From Streptomyces sp. HUAS 15-9 (GTDB lineage Bacteria > Actinomycetota > Actinomycetes > Streptomycetales > Streptomycetaceae): 64,000 nucleotides of DNA. Position numbers and translations under genes: made by a program. The DNA lies in assembly GCF_025642155.1 (NCBI RefSeq), contig NZ_CP106798.1:7626001-7690000 (forward strand), given 5' to 3'. Within the stretch, counting starts at the first letter, position 1. Each line of letters starts with the position of its first letter. This document shows positions 45,447 to 53,767 of this stretch, in pieces. A model generated the notes under the pieces. That model made no database searches. It saw only the letters and a list, made by a program, of their open reading frames with translations, and was not told where the DNA came from.

Positions 45447-45539
45447 GCGTCGGCACTTCGCGGCTCCCGTCGATACCACGACCACCAGCCGAGACACTCA
45501 TTACGGCGCCGTATGCACGCGCATAGCATCGGTGCCCGC

Positions 45540-46313
45540 ATGAACACGATGACGCTCTGGCACATAACCGGCTGGGAGTTCGCCGCCCTCGCCCTCGCGG
45601 CGCTGCTCGTCGGCTTCTCCAAGACCGCCGTCAGCGGGGCCAACACGGTCAGCCTCGCCGTCTTCGCGGCCGTCCTGCCCGCCCGCGCCTCCACCGGCGT
45701 GCTGCTCCCCGTGCTGATCGTGGGCGACCTGCTGGCCGTCGCCAGCTACCGCCGGCACGCCCACTGGCCCACGCTGTGGCGGCTGTTCCCGGCGGTGGCG
45801 GCCGGCGTGGTGCTCGGCACGCTGTTCCTCGTGTGGGCCGACGACGGGATCGTACGGATCTCCATCGGCGCGCCCCTGCTGCTGATGGCGGCGGTCACGG
45901 TGTGCCGGCGGCGCCGGGCCGGCGCGGACGAGGAGCCGGACCCGGTCGCCACCCGGGCCGGCCGGGTCAAGGCCCGCTCCTACGGCGTCCTCGGCGGCTT
46001 CACCACGATGGTCGCCAACGCGGGCGGCCCGGTGATGTCGCTGTACCTGCTGTCCGCGGGCTTCCGGAAGCTGGGCTTCCTCGGCACGTCGGCCTTCTTC
46101 TTCCTGATCGTGAACCTGTCCAAGGTGCCCTTCAGCGCCGGCCTCGGTCTGATCGACGGCCGCTCGCTGCTCCTTGACGCCGCGCTCGCGGTGTTCGTCG
46201 TGCCCGGGGCGTTGTTCGGCACATGGGCTGTGAACAGGATCAACCAGCGGCTCTTCGAGCAACTGGTGATCGCGGCGACCGTCGTGGGCGGCGCTCAGCT
46301 GCTACTGCGTTAG
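45540..46313 (+). CDS. TSUP-family (TauE/SafE) membrane transporter
   Basis: 257 residues with seven or eight hydrophobic helices and the duplicated TSUP pattern (LVGFSKTAVSGANTV early, GGFTTMVANAGGPVMSLYLL in the second half). Family members export sulphite, sulphonates or related anions. Starts at ATG 45540 or 45549 are both possible; neither has a strong ribosome binding site. Its 3' end overlaps the convergent HAD gene by 12 bases. Confidence 0.88.
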   Translation: MNTMTLWHITGWEFAALALAALLVGFSKTAVSGANTVSLAVFAAVLPARASTGVLLPVLIVGDLLAVASYRRHAHWPTLWRLFPAVAAGVVLGTLFLVWADDGIVRISIGAPLLLMAAVTVCRRRRAGADEEPDPVATRAGRVKARSYGVLGGFTTMVANAGGPVMSLYLLSAGFRKLGFLGTSAFFFLIVNLSKVPFSAGLGLIDGRSLLLDAALAVFVVPGALFGTWAVNRINQRLFEQLVIAATVVGGAQLLLR

Positions 46314-47087
46314 CTTCAGCAGCGCGGGCAGGTCCGCGAACGAGTCCAGGACGTGGTCCGGGGTGCCGCTCGCCCTCTCGTGGGTCTCCGGCAGGTACTT
46401 GCCGGTCTTCACCAGCACACCGGTGATCCCGGCGCGCTGCGCCGCCAGCACGTCGAACTCGATGTCGTCGCCCACCATCAGCGCCGCGTCCGCACCCACC
46501 CCCAGCCGGGCCAGCGCCGCCGCGAAGAACGCCGGTGACGGCTTGCCCGTGACCTCCGCCTCGACCCGTGCCGCCTTCTCCAGCCCGACCAGGAACGCCC
46601 CCGTGTCCAGCTGCAGACCCTCGTCCGTCCGCCAGTACAGATTGCGGTGCATGGCCACCAGCCGCGCACCCCGCTGCAGATGCCCGAAGGCCCGGTTGAG
46701 GGCCGTGTAGCCGAACTCGGGCCCCGCGCCGCCGACCACGACCACGTCCGGGACCGTGTCCCCGTCGACCAGGGTGACCCCGACGAGGTCCTCCGCGATG
46801 TCCCCACTGTTGAGCAGGGCGCACCGGGCGCCGGGAAAGTGCTCGGCCAGATGGGCCGCGGTGACCGAGGGCGCGGTGAGGACGTCCTCGGCCCTCACCT
46901 CGAACCCGGCCTCCGACAGCGTCGCGGCGATCGACGCGCGCGTACGGGAGGTGGTGTTGGTGACCAGCGCGACCCCGAGCCCGGCCGCACGGATCTCCCG
47001 CAGCGCCTCCACCGCCCCCGGCAGCGGCCGCCACGAGACGGTGAGCACCCCGTCGATGTCGATCAGCACGGCACGCACGGATTCCAT
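46302..47087 (-). CDS. HAD-IIA family hydrolase (NagD/PGP-like)
   Basis: 261 residues. Motif I is LIDIDGVLTVSWRPLPGA near the N-terminus, followed by VTNTTSRTR, with the lysine in TGKPSPAFF and motif IV MVGDDIEFDVLAAQRAG. The C2a cap is of the NagD/LHPP type, enzymes that dephosphorylate small phosphate esters. ATG 47087 marks the conserved start; the longer frame to 47162 lacks support. It is divergent from cobK. Confidence 0.9.
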   Translation of the reverse strand: MESVRAVLIDIDGVLTVSWRPLPGAVEALREIRAAGLGVALVTNTTSRTRASIAATLSEAGFEVRAEDVLTAPSVTAAHLAEHFPGARCALLNSGDIAEDLVGVTLVDGDTVPDVVVVGGAGPEFGYTALNRAFGHLQRGARLVAMHRNLYWRTDEGLQLDTGAFLVGLEKAARVEAEVTGKPSPAFFAAALARLGVGADAALMVGDDIEFDVLAAQRAGITGVLVKTGKYLPETHERASGTPDHVLDSFADLPALLKLTQ

Positions 47088-47199
47088 GCCTGGACGATAG
47101 CGATCCGGGCGGCGCACCGGACCGTACGACATCGCCTCCCGAGCGAGCGGGCCCACTCCCACCGATCGTCACCCGACCCGGCGTCGTACGCTCACTGCC

Positions 47200-47946
47200 A
47201 TGTCCCCGCACGTCCTGATCCTCGGCGGCACCACCGAGGCCCGCCGGCTGGCCGCCGACCTCGCGACCCGCCCCGGCCTCCGGGTCACCACCTCCTTGGC
47301 CGGCCGGGTGGCCCGGCCCGGGGCGCTGGACGGGGATGTACGGATCGGTGGCTTCGGCGGTGCCGAGGGGCTGGCGGACTGGCTTCGCGAGCAGCGGGCG
47401 GACGCGGTCGTGGACGCCACGCATCCCTTCGCCGCGTCGATCACCGCGAACGCGGCACGGGCCGCGCAGGCCACCGGGCTGCCCCTGGTGGTCCTGCGCC
47501 GCCCCGGCTGGCGGCCCGCACCCGGCGACCGCTGGCACCCGGCCCCGTCCCTGGCCGCGGCCGCGGACGCGCTGCCCGGCCTCGGCCGACGGGTGTTCCT
47601 GACCACCGGCCGCCTGGGCCTCGCGGCCTTCGCCCGGCTGACGGACCTGCACTTCGTCGTACGGTCCGTGGAGCCGCCCGAGCCGCCGATGCCGCCCGAT
47701 GCCGAAGTGATCCTGGCCCGCGGGCCGTTCACCGTGGCCGACGAGCTGACGCTGCTGCGCGCCCACCGCATCGACGTGCTGGTCACCAAGGACAGCGGGG
47801 GAGAGGCGACGGCCGCCAAACTGACGGCCGCGCGCGAACTCGGCCTGCCCGTGGTCGTCGTACAACGCCCCCCGCTCCCGCCCGGCGTGAGCGCGGTCCC
47901 CGATGTGGCGGCCGTACTGGAGAGACTCGGCCTCACCCCGTCGTGA
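47200..47946 (+). CDS. cobK: Precorrin-6A reductase
   Basis: 248 residues. HVLILGGTTEARRLAADLA at the start and DATHPFAASITANAARAA are diagnostic of CobK/CbiJ. It reduces precorrin-6A to precorrin-6B with NADPH in aerobic cobalamin synthesis. The partner pathway gene cobF lies convergently 7 bases beyond its stop. Other cob genes are not in the window. Confidence 0.93.
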   Translation: MSPHVLILGGTTEARRLAADLATRPGLRVTTSLAGRVARPGALDGDVRIGGFGGAEGLADWLREQRADAVVDATHPFAASITANAARAAQATGLPLVVLRRPGWRPAPGDRWHPAPSLAAAADALPGLGRRVFLTTGRLGLAAFARLTDLHFVVRSVEPPEPPMPPDAEVILARGPFTVADELTLLRAHRIDVLVTKDSGGEATAAKLTAARELGLPVVVVQRPPLPPGVSAVPDVAAVLERLGLTPS

Positions 47947-47953
47947 GCGCCGG

Positions 47954-48727
47954 TCAGTCGTCCTCGGGGCGCCTGCGCAGCAGATATGTGTCCATGATCC
48001 AGCCCTTGCGCTCACGTGCCTCGGCGCGCACCCGCTCGATGCGCGGGCCCGCCTCGGCGAGGGGACCGGAGACGAGGATCTCGTCCGGGGTGCCTATGTA
48101 CGCGCCCCAGTAGATGTCGATGTCCTGGTCGGCGTACCGCCGGAAGGTCTGGTGCGCGTCGAGCATCACCACCACGTCGTCCACGCCCTGCGGGAACCCC
48201 TCGGCCAGCCGCCGCCCCGTGGTGATCTGCACCGGCCGGGCCACCCGGTTCAGTCCCGTGCGGTGCCGCGCGACGAGGGCCGAGACGCTGCTGATGCCCG
48301 GCACCACGTCGTACTCGAAGGCCACCGCACCGCGGGCGAGCACCTCCTCGAGGATCCCGAGCGTGCTGTCGTACAGCGACGGGTCCCCCCAGACCAGGAA
48401 CGCCCCGCTCTCGTCCGCCCCGAGTTCCTCGGTGATCAGCCGCTCGTAGATGTCGGCGCGGGCGCTGCGCCAGTCCCCGACCGCCGGGGAGTACGCCGCA
48501 CCCCCGGCGCTCCGGTCCCGCTCCGGGTCGCGCGCCTCCACCAGCCGGTACGACCCCTCCGGCAGGTGCGCGTCCAGCATGTCCCGGCGCAGCCGCGTCA
48601 GATCGTTCTTCACCTCGCCCTTCTCGACGAGGAAGAACACGTCGGTGCTGCGCAGCGCCTTGACCGCCTGCAAGGTCAGCTGGTCGGGGTCGCCCGCACC
48701 GATACCGATGACATGAATCTTTCGCAC
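47954..48727 (-). CDS. cobF: Precorrin-6A synthase (deacetylating)
   Basis: 257 residues of the tetrapyrrole methylase fold: IHVIGIGAGDPDQLTLQAVKAL at the N-terminus and the SAM-binding LVWGDPSLYDSTLGILEEV, with VVPGISSVSALVARH. CobF methylates C1 of precorrin-5 and removes the acetyl group, the step immediately before CobK, so the two adjacent genes catalyse consecutive reactions. GTG 48727 fits the family start. The presence of CobF indicates the oxygen-dependent route. Confidence 0.93.
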   Translation of the reverse strand: MRKIHVIGIGAGDPDQLTLQAVKALRSTDVFFLVEKGEVKNDLTRLRRDMLDAHLPEGSYRLVEARDPERDRSAGGAAYSPAVGDWRSARADIYERLITEELGADESGAFLVWGDPSLYDSTLGILEEVLARGAVAFEYDVVPGISSVSALVARHRTGLNRVARPVQITTGRRLAEGFPQGVDDVVVMLDAHQTFRRYADQDIDIYWGAYIGTPDEILVSGPLAEAGPRIERVRAEARERKGWIMDTYLLRRRPEDD

Positions 48728-48783
48728 GCCCCCGAGTCTGCCGCATGCCACTGACAGTGCGTGCACCGCCTCCACACGCCCCG

Positions 48784-49320
48784 CTACGGCGCCCCGTCCC
48801 CCCGCAGCCGAGGCGCCCGCGCCCCGGCGTCGACCGAGGCACCGGCATCCCGCTCCACGTCGTCCGCCAGTCCTCGCGCCCAGCCGACGAGCCCGGTGAC
48901 ATCCATCCCGTACGGCCGCCGCTCCCCGCGCTCCGCCGCCCACTCCTCGACGGCGCCCGCGCCGCGCCGCAGCAGCCGTACGCCACCGGTGGCATTGCCC
49001 CGGGCCGCGTGGGTGAGCCCCACGGCCAGCTGGGCCAGCCCCCGCCACAGCGCGCGCTCGTCCTGCGGGCCCGACTTCCAGGCGTCCTCGAAGACCTCGT
49101 GCGCGTGGAACGGCTTGCCCGCGTCCAGCAGCGCCTGCGCCTGCGAGACCGTCTCCCGGGGAGTCCGTACGACCCCCTCGGGCTGCCGCTCCACCCCGGC
49201 GGCGCCGTACGACAACGGCCGCCCGAGCCCGTCCCGCGGCCGCGCGTTCCGCGCACGTCCCTCACTGTCCCGGTCCCGCGTCTCCACCGGCCGTCCCCGC
49301 GATGCCTCTGCGCTGCCCAT
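48784..49320 (-). CDS. DUF309 domain protein
   Basis: 178 residues. The DUF309 core (about residues 60-140) includes GKPFHAHEVFEDAWKSGPQDERALWRGLAQLAVG, matching the HEVxExxW pattern. The flanks are Arg/Gly-rich and unlikely to be folded. Function unknown. It lies 56 bases upstream of cobF on the same strand. ATG 49320 is chosen since the frame before it has no family similarity. Confidence 0.82.
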   Translation of the reverse strand: MGSAEASRGRPVETRDRDSEGRARNARPRDGLGRPLSYGAAGVERQPEGVVRTPRETVSQAQALLDAGKPFHAHEVFEDAWKSGPQDERALWRGLAQLAVGLTHAARGNATGGVRLLRRGAGAVEEWAAERGERRPYGMDVTGLVGWARGLADDVERDAGASVDAGARAPRLRGDGAP

Positions 49321-49425
49321 ACGACCGATTGTCCACCGCCGCCGCGGTGCCCCCTTCGGCGCGGCCCGCCACGTGCGGTAAAGTGCTGTTCGCGCGATCA
49401 CACGGGTCACCGTGAGTGAGCGCAC

Positions 49426-49499
<74 letters not shown>

Positions 49500-49530
49500 C
49501 GGGAGCTTCGCTCCATAGTCGCAGGTCACT

Positions 49531-49562
49531 GGGCCTCACCTCACATCGATGGGGTGAGGCCC
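49531..49562 (+). terminator. Hairpin after the second tRNA-Pro
   Basis: GGGCCTCACC (49531-49540) and GGTGAGGCCC (49553-49562) form a perfect 10-bp stem with a 12-base loop, about 30 bases after the tRNA. It differs completely from the hairpin following the first copy, showing that the downstream sequences are unrelated. Confidence 0.75.
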
Positions 49563-49731
49563 TTGATCATGCTCTGGGCTCTCATGTCACATTTGCTCAC
49601 GGACCCGCCAACGATCAGCCTTCACCGTAAGACATCGGTAGAATTGCCCGATTGTGAAGGTGGTCTGCAGCGCTGAGAGGGGCACGATGCCGCTGTGCCA
49701 GGCTCATCGCGACCACGATCAGGGGGGACGA

Positions 49732-50095
49732 ATGCAAGTTGTGATTCGGATCGAGAGCGAGCGTCAGGAGGAAGAGCTTCGGTCGCTGGACGGGTGGTTG
49801 CGTCAGGAGCCAGCCATTCGACGAACGGCTACGGTCTCGTTGCGCACAGAGACTGCGGCAAGCGGATCCATGGGTGGTCTGATCGACAGCCTTGGACTGA
49901 TTCACTAGTAACGGGTGGAGTGCGGCATCTTTCGCCCTCTCCCTCGTGACCTGGCGGCAGACCCGGCCACGGCATCCGAAGATCATCATCAGGCGCGGCG
50001 ACGTAGAAATCTGTCTGACGGACGCGACAGAGGAAGAAGTTCGTCGGCTGGTGGACGCGCTGGAGCAAGCGGACGAGACCTCTTCACCGTCATGA
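49732..50095 (+). pseudogene. Effector-associated constant component EACC1, split by a frameshift
   Basis: ATG 49732 begins MQVVIRIESERQEEELRSLD, the N-terminal half of an EACC1 domain, continuing to GSMGGLIDSLGLI and then TAG TAA at 49906-49911. Skipping one base moves into a frame reading SNGWSAASFALSLVTWRQTR and IIIRRGDVEICLTDATEEE to TGA at 50093-50095, clearly the C-terminal half of the same domain. EACC1 proteins accompany caspase-, trypsin- or kinase-type effectors in actinobacterial conflict systems. The downstream caspase-like gene overlaps as ATGA. It could be a pseudogene or, less likely, use a programmed +1 shift. Confidence 0.75.
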
Positions 50096-50463
50096 GAGCG
50101 CTGCCTGACCCGGCTCTCACGCAGGCCGTTCTTGCAGGCGTCAGCTGCTACTCGAAGCTTGAGTCTCTGCCGGCCGTGGCGAAGAATCTCAGAGATCTTG
50201 CGGCTGTCCTAATGAGCCCGCTCTCATGGGAATTGCCCGCCGAACACTGCACGGTGGTGGCTGAACCAGCGACTTCCCTTGACCTGCTCGACCCGATTAG
50301 CCGCGCCGCTGATCAGGCCGAGGGGTCTGGTGCAGGTTCAGGTGACAGGTTCGGTCACGCGACCTGGAGGGCCGGTGGCCTATATCGTGCCGGGAGCCAG
50401 GTCGGCCGCAGGCTTGTCCACCGAATCGGGCAGGCATCCCCGGGGCCGACCGCGCACAGATGA
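50092..50463 (+). pseudogene. N-terminal fragment of a caspase-family (EACC1-associated) protein
   Basis: ATG 50092 overlaps the EACC1 stop. The first 75 or so residues (MRALPDPALTQAVLAGVSCY, ESLPAVAKNLRDLAAVL, LPAEHCTVVAEPATSLDLL) match the start of EACC1-associated caspase-fold proteases. The frame loses similarity at about 50310, just before the catalytic YYAGHG-type histidine motif would be expected, and ends at 50463 in unrelated sequence. The catalytic His and Cys are therefore missing. Opposite-strand transposase remains lie at the breakpoint, suggesting an insertion followed by deletion. Confidence 0.72.
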
Positions 50464-50637
50464 TGGCCGCGAGGACCTCGCGGTCCCCGTACCGGCGCCG
50501 GCCCCCGCCCTGCGGCCGCATTGGAGCAGACGGAACCACGCGGTGAAACATCTTCCACAAAATCTCTGGCACCAACGTCTCGATCACGTCCGCTCCCATG
50601 CCCCGAAAATTCCTGCTCACGACCACGGCATGACAGC
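50455..50637 (-). pseudogene. IS5-family transposase N-terminal fragment
   Basis: Read on the minus strand, VIETLVPEILWKMFHRVVP followed by MRPQGGGRRRYGDREVLAAI is the N-terminal DUF4096-type domain of IS5-family transposases. The DDE domain is absent; after about 50455 the frame continues without similarity. A possible GTG start lies near 50628. GACA-GCTAG-TGTC at 50632-50644 may be an old terminal repeat, but no second end was found. This relic probably broke the caspase gene. Confidence 0.65.
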
Positions 50638-50651
50638 TAGTGTCCTTTGGC

Positions 50652-51428
50652 ATGCAACTGACCGTTCTCGGCGGCTGCGGGGCGTGGCCCACCGCAGTTC
50701 AGGCATGCAGCGGCTACCTCGTCGAGTACGCGGGTTTCCGCCTGCTCATCGACCCCGGGTACGCCACGCTGCCACGCCTGCTCGACCACAACACCGTCGA
50801 CTCCATTGACGCCGTGCTGATCAGCCACGGACACCCCGACCACTGCGCTGACCTCAACCCTCTCCTGCGCGCCCGAGGCCTGAGTGACACGCCACCGTCG
50901 GCACTGCCGGTATACGCGCCCCACGGCGCGGCCGATGCCGTTCTCGCGCTCGACAAACCGAGCATGCTCGCCGAGACGTACCGCCTTCGCGAGTTCAAGC
51001 CCGGTGACCGGTTCGACATCGGCCCGTTCAGAACCGACACCTGGCTCCTGCCGCACTTCGTGCCCAACGCCGGCATCCGACTGACCACGCCGGAAACCGT
51101 GCTCGCCTACACCGGCGACACGGGTCCAAGCCCCGACATCCTGCGCCTCGCTGAAAGTGCTGACCTGTTGTTGTCGGAAGCCACGTACGCCCACGAGGTA
51201 CCGGCCGCCGACGCACCGTATCTGCTGACCGCACGACTGGCCGGCCAGTACGCGAGCCAGGCGGGCGCTGCCAGGCTCATGCTCACCCACCTGTGGCCAG
51301 GGACAGATCCGAAAGCCGCACACGAAACAGCCGCGCAGACCTTCCGGCACCCCGTCGACGTCGCCACCCCCGGGCTCGTCGCCGACCTCGCCCGTGGAGG
51401 CGGACAAACGGCTCCTGGCACTGAATGA
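50652..51428 (+). CDS. MBL-fold metallo-hydrolase (RNase Z/phosphodiesterase-like)
   Basis: 258 residues. The metal motif SHGHPDHCADL (about residues 58-68) follows LTVLGGCGAWPTAVQACSGYLVEYAGFRLLID. Further ligands occur in YTGDTGPS and the terminal TPGL region, matching the beta-lactamase_2/ElaC-like cyclic phosphodiesterase or RNase Z branch. Start ATG 50652 is taken because GTG 50640 overlaps the supposed insertion-sequence end; no strong ribosome binding site is visible. It appears intact within an otherwise decayed island. Confidence 0.85.
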   Translation: MQLTVLGGCGAWPTAVQACSGYLVEYAGFRLLIDPGYATLPRLLDHNTVDSIDAVLISHGHPDHCADLNPLLRARGLSDTPPSALPVYAPHGAADAVLALDKPSMLAETYRLREFKPGDRFDIGPFRTDTWLLPHFVPNAGIRLTTPETVLAYTGDTGPSPDILRLAESADLLLSEATYAHEVPAADAPYLLTARLAGQYASQAGAARLMLTHLWPGTDPKAAHETAAQTFRHPVDVATPGLVADLARGGGQTAPGTE

Positions 51429-51586
51429 CGCGGACGCTAGAGACTCCCGTGACATGTCGTGTTCCAAATGAGACGACGTCTCAGTGTCACGCTGCAGACG
51501 AGGCTCTACATCCATATGGAGCACGTTGGCCCCGCAATCAAGTGAGATATCCTTCGCTCTTTTGCGGAGAGCGGGATACTTATCCA

Positions 51587-52300
51587 ATGACGATGCAAGG
51601 ATCAACGGGTGACCGAGAGACGGGGAGGCCAACATGGTATAGCCGCCTGGGCAAACTGAAGATCGGTGGCTTCCTGGCGGGTCTGGCTGCCTTGGTGACC
51701 ATCGTCGGCGCCGTACAAGGATGGTTCTCCAGTGGACCACCTCCGAAGCCGTCTACCAAGGTTCATCTGGTGCGGGCATTCGGTGAGAATGGGGAGCTGC
51801 TCCCGCCATATCGAGAGGCTGGCCGATCGACCGGAAAATGCTTGGCCAGTACCTCAGATCACAGCTCGGATCCAGAAGCGATGAGATGTTTTGACAACAA
51901 GTCTCAGGTATTCGACCCGTGCTGGGTCCTCGGATGGGACACCAAGGCTGCTTGCCTGTCGTCACCATGGGATTCGGAGGCGTATATCATCGATCACCCA
52001 ATTGTTGATCGGACCGGACCCCATAGAACTGGACTTGGGGAGATTCCTTGGGCCCTGGAGATTAAAGCGCCGGGTTCTGGTGTAGTTCAGTGCGCCGCCG
52101 CCGGAGGCCAGGCGGGCTCAGTTGCTGGAATGGCCGTAAATTGGCGTTGCTTCCACCCGGGAGAGATGAAAACAAGTGGATATGCAGGGGATGCCGTAGG
52201 GGACGTAAAAGTCTCGTCGACGAATGCGTGGAAGGTGTTTTTTGCACCAGCTGGGCGGAGTGAAGTTCAGGAGGCCACAATTACCGACGTTTGGCGTTAG
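51587..52300 (+). CDS. Membrane-anchored Cys-containing protein of unknown function
   Basis: 237 residues. A short cytoplasmic N-terminus is followed by one membrane helix (about residues 26-47, KIGGFLAGLAALVTIVGAVQ) and a roughly 190-residue outside domain with six cysteines (KCLAST, MRCFD, FDPCWV, AACLSS, VQCAAA, WRCFHP), which could form disulphides. GC content and codon use are lower than in core genes, suggesting acquisition. I recognise no family. ATG 51587 follows GGAGAG by 15 bases; a second ATG two codons later is equally possible. The upstream 158 bases hold no gene. Confidence 0.6.
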   Translation: MTMQGSTGDRETGRPTWYSRLGKLKIGGFLAGLAALVTIVGAVQGWFSSGPPPKPSTKVHLVRAFGENGELLPPYREAGRSTGKCLASTSDHSSDPEAMRCFDNKSQVFDPCWVLGWDTKAACLSSPWDSEAYIIDHPIVDRTGPHRTGLGEIPWALEIKAPGSGVVQCAAAGGQAGSVAGMAVNWRCFHPGEMKTSGYAGDAVGDVKVSSTNAWKVFFAPAGRSEVQEATITDVWR

Positions 52301-52599
52301 TGTCTGGTCTGATCCATCTGGCCCGATACCGCCGGGCAGAAGCGCCCAATTGGCTTGGTTCATATCGTCACCTCTTGGCCTCCAGGCGCGATGAGCCGGC
52401 CTTGAAAGAACTTTGGCCTCTTCCGCATCAGTAGCGAACCAAGCTTTCCGTCGACGCGTGCTGCGTTGTGGCCGTGTGTGCCCATTGTTTGCCGGTTCGT
52501 TTCCCTGGCCTGCAAGAACAAACCCGAAGCCGTGAGGATCTTCAAGGGTCGGGCGCCGAAGAACTGGCACCCCCTCCTTGCCCCACCCGCAGACTCACC
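52301..52599. other. Gene-poor stretch in the island
   Basis: About 300 bases of irregular composition. Short frames exist on both strands, including a minus-strand pair meeting as ATGA near 52365, but none has recognisable similarity or a convincing ribosome binding site. Probably remnant sequence. Confidence 0.4.
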
Positions 52600-52974
52600 A
52601 TGACATCCGTGCTGCTGGCTGACGCACTCGCTGCGGCCGGCCGACACCCTTGGCGCCTGCGGAAAGCTCGTAGCGGCATCAACCAACCCGCCGCCATCAT
52701 GCAGTTCATGACCGAACCAAACCCCGCTGAAGCCCTGATCCGTCTTGAGAACTTGATCACGGCCGACCTGCACGAGCAGATCGACCCCATGAACCGCGCC
52801 GCAGTTATCGGTTGGGGACTCTTCTTTCACGTGGCCCACCAGGTGTGCGCAATTCTCACGCTGCACAAGACTGGCGTATGCGCTGCTGCGTCTCCCAACC
52901 GGCGATGCGCACTGTAGTACGCCATCACGCTGCGGTGGTGCGTCGACCAGGGGGATCGGATGGGCGACATCTAA
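52600..52974 (+). pseudogene. Upstream part of an interrupted frame of unknown function
   Basis: From ATG 52600 the frame runs 105 codons (MTSVLLADALAAAGRHPWRL, then ALIRLENLITADLHEQIDPM) to TAG at 52915-52917, continues in the same frame as YAITLRWCVDQGDRMGDI to TAA at 52972-52974, and then remains open to 53460. Amber and ochre codons are rare as stops in such genomes, so two in a row within one frame suggests decay rather than three genes. No family is recognised. Confidence 0.4.
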
Positions 52975-53064
52975 AACCGAAAGCTTCGGGGCGACCAGAT
53001 CCAGCTTGCGAAGGCCCTGAAGGCAGACGGCACGAAGGAGCGCTTCAAGGACGCCTACGAGGTC

Positions 53065-53460
53065 ATGGTGCAGACCGTGAAGACGGTGAACGAGACCATC
53101 GCGGCAGACCCCAATGAGAAGCTGATCAAGATCGACAACCTGATCAAGGGCTACAAGCTCACGAAGGAGTGGAGTTTCTATACCGCCGAGTCTCGCTTCA
53201 CCCACCCGACGCCTACCGGCGTGCAGATGTTCTTCAAGGATGACAGCGAGGCGTTGCACGTCAGCCAGATGCCGATCCATGAGGAGATCGTGCCGTGCCA
53301 GCTGTACTGCCTGTGGATCCTGCACGCGGCGATGCTCGCCTTCAACGAGGTGCTCACCGGCAAGCCCTGGAAGACCGAGCTTGAGAAGGTTGCCGAGGAG
53401 TACGGGTTCATGACCACGCTGCCGCAGTGGCAGGGGGCCGAAGACCTGCATGCGCAGTGA
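53065..53460 (+). CDS. Hypothetical protein (downstream part of the interrupted frame)
   Basis: 131 residues from ATG 53065 (MVQTVKTVNETIAADPNEKL, then LTKEWSFYTAESRFTHPTPT), rich in charged residues and with helical character; no family recognised. The same frame is open upstream from 52975 (KLRGDQIQLAKALKADGTKE), with no start codon there, so the natural start may be lost. It ends 17 bases before the oxidoreductase remnant begins. Codon use is less GC-biased than in core genes. Confidence 0.5.
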   Translation: MVQTVKTVNETIAADPNEKLIKIDNLIKGYKLTKEWSFYTAESRFTHPTPTGVQMFFKDDSEALHVSQMPIHEEIVPCQLYCLWILHAAMLAFNEVLTGKPWKTELEKVAEEYGFMTTLPQWQGAEDLHAQ

Positions 53461-53476
53461 CCGAGGAGCAGAGCCG

Positions 53477-53705
53477 TAACGGCGTGCAGATCCATGGGGA
53501 CCTGGTGCGCGACAGCGGTCTGGAGTGGACCATCTCGCGCCCGCCCCGTTTCACCGACAAGCCCCTCACCGGCGCCTACCGCACCGCCTTCGAACAGAAC
53601 CTGCGCTGTGGCACCAGCATCTCCCGCGCCGACGTGGCCCATCACATGCTGTCGGTGCTCGACCGTCCCGAGACGATCCGGCGCACGATGGGCGTCGCCC
53701 ACTGA
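53477..53705 (+). pseudogene. C-terminal remnant of an NAD(P)-binding oxidoreductase (SDR/NmrA-like)
   Basis: The frame reads DLVRDSGLEWTISRPPRFTD, then LTGAYRTAFEQNLRCGTSIS and RADVAHHMLSVLDRPETIRR to TGA at 53703-53705. This is the typical last third of atypical SDR proteins of the NAD(P)H-binding/NmrA type; the Rossmann nucleotide-binding part is missing. Its codon use is that of the core genome. I infer that the island replaced the 5' part of the gene, so about 53480 marks the island's right edge. Confidence 0.75.
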
Positions 53706-53767
53706 CCGAGCACACCGATGACCATGGTCGCCGAGGCACCGCGGGCCGGGGTGATAGAGAGGTGACC

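Noticed and set aside
50279..50809. Plus-strand frame through the IS5 fragment as a separate gene
   Set aside because: It has no similarity or ribosome binding site and is antisense to the transposase remnant.
52490..52600. Short frame with KPEAVRIFKGRAPKNWHPLL, slightly like YrdC/Sua5
   Set aside because: Only one short stretch with no flanking YrdC motifs; treated as coincidence.
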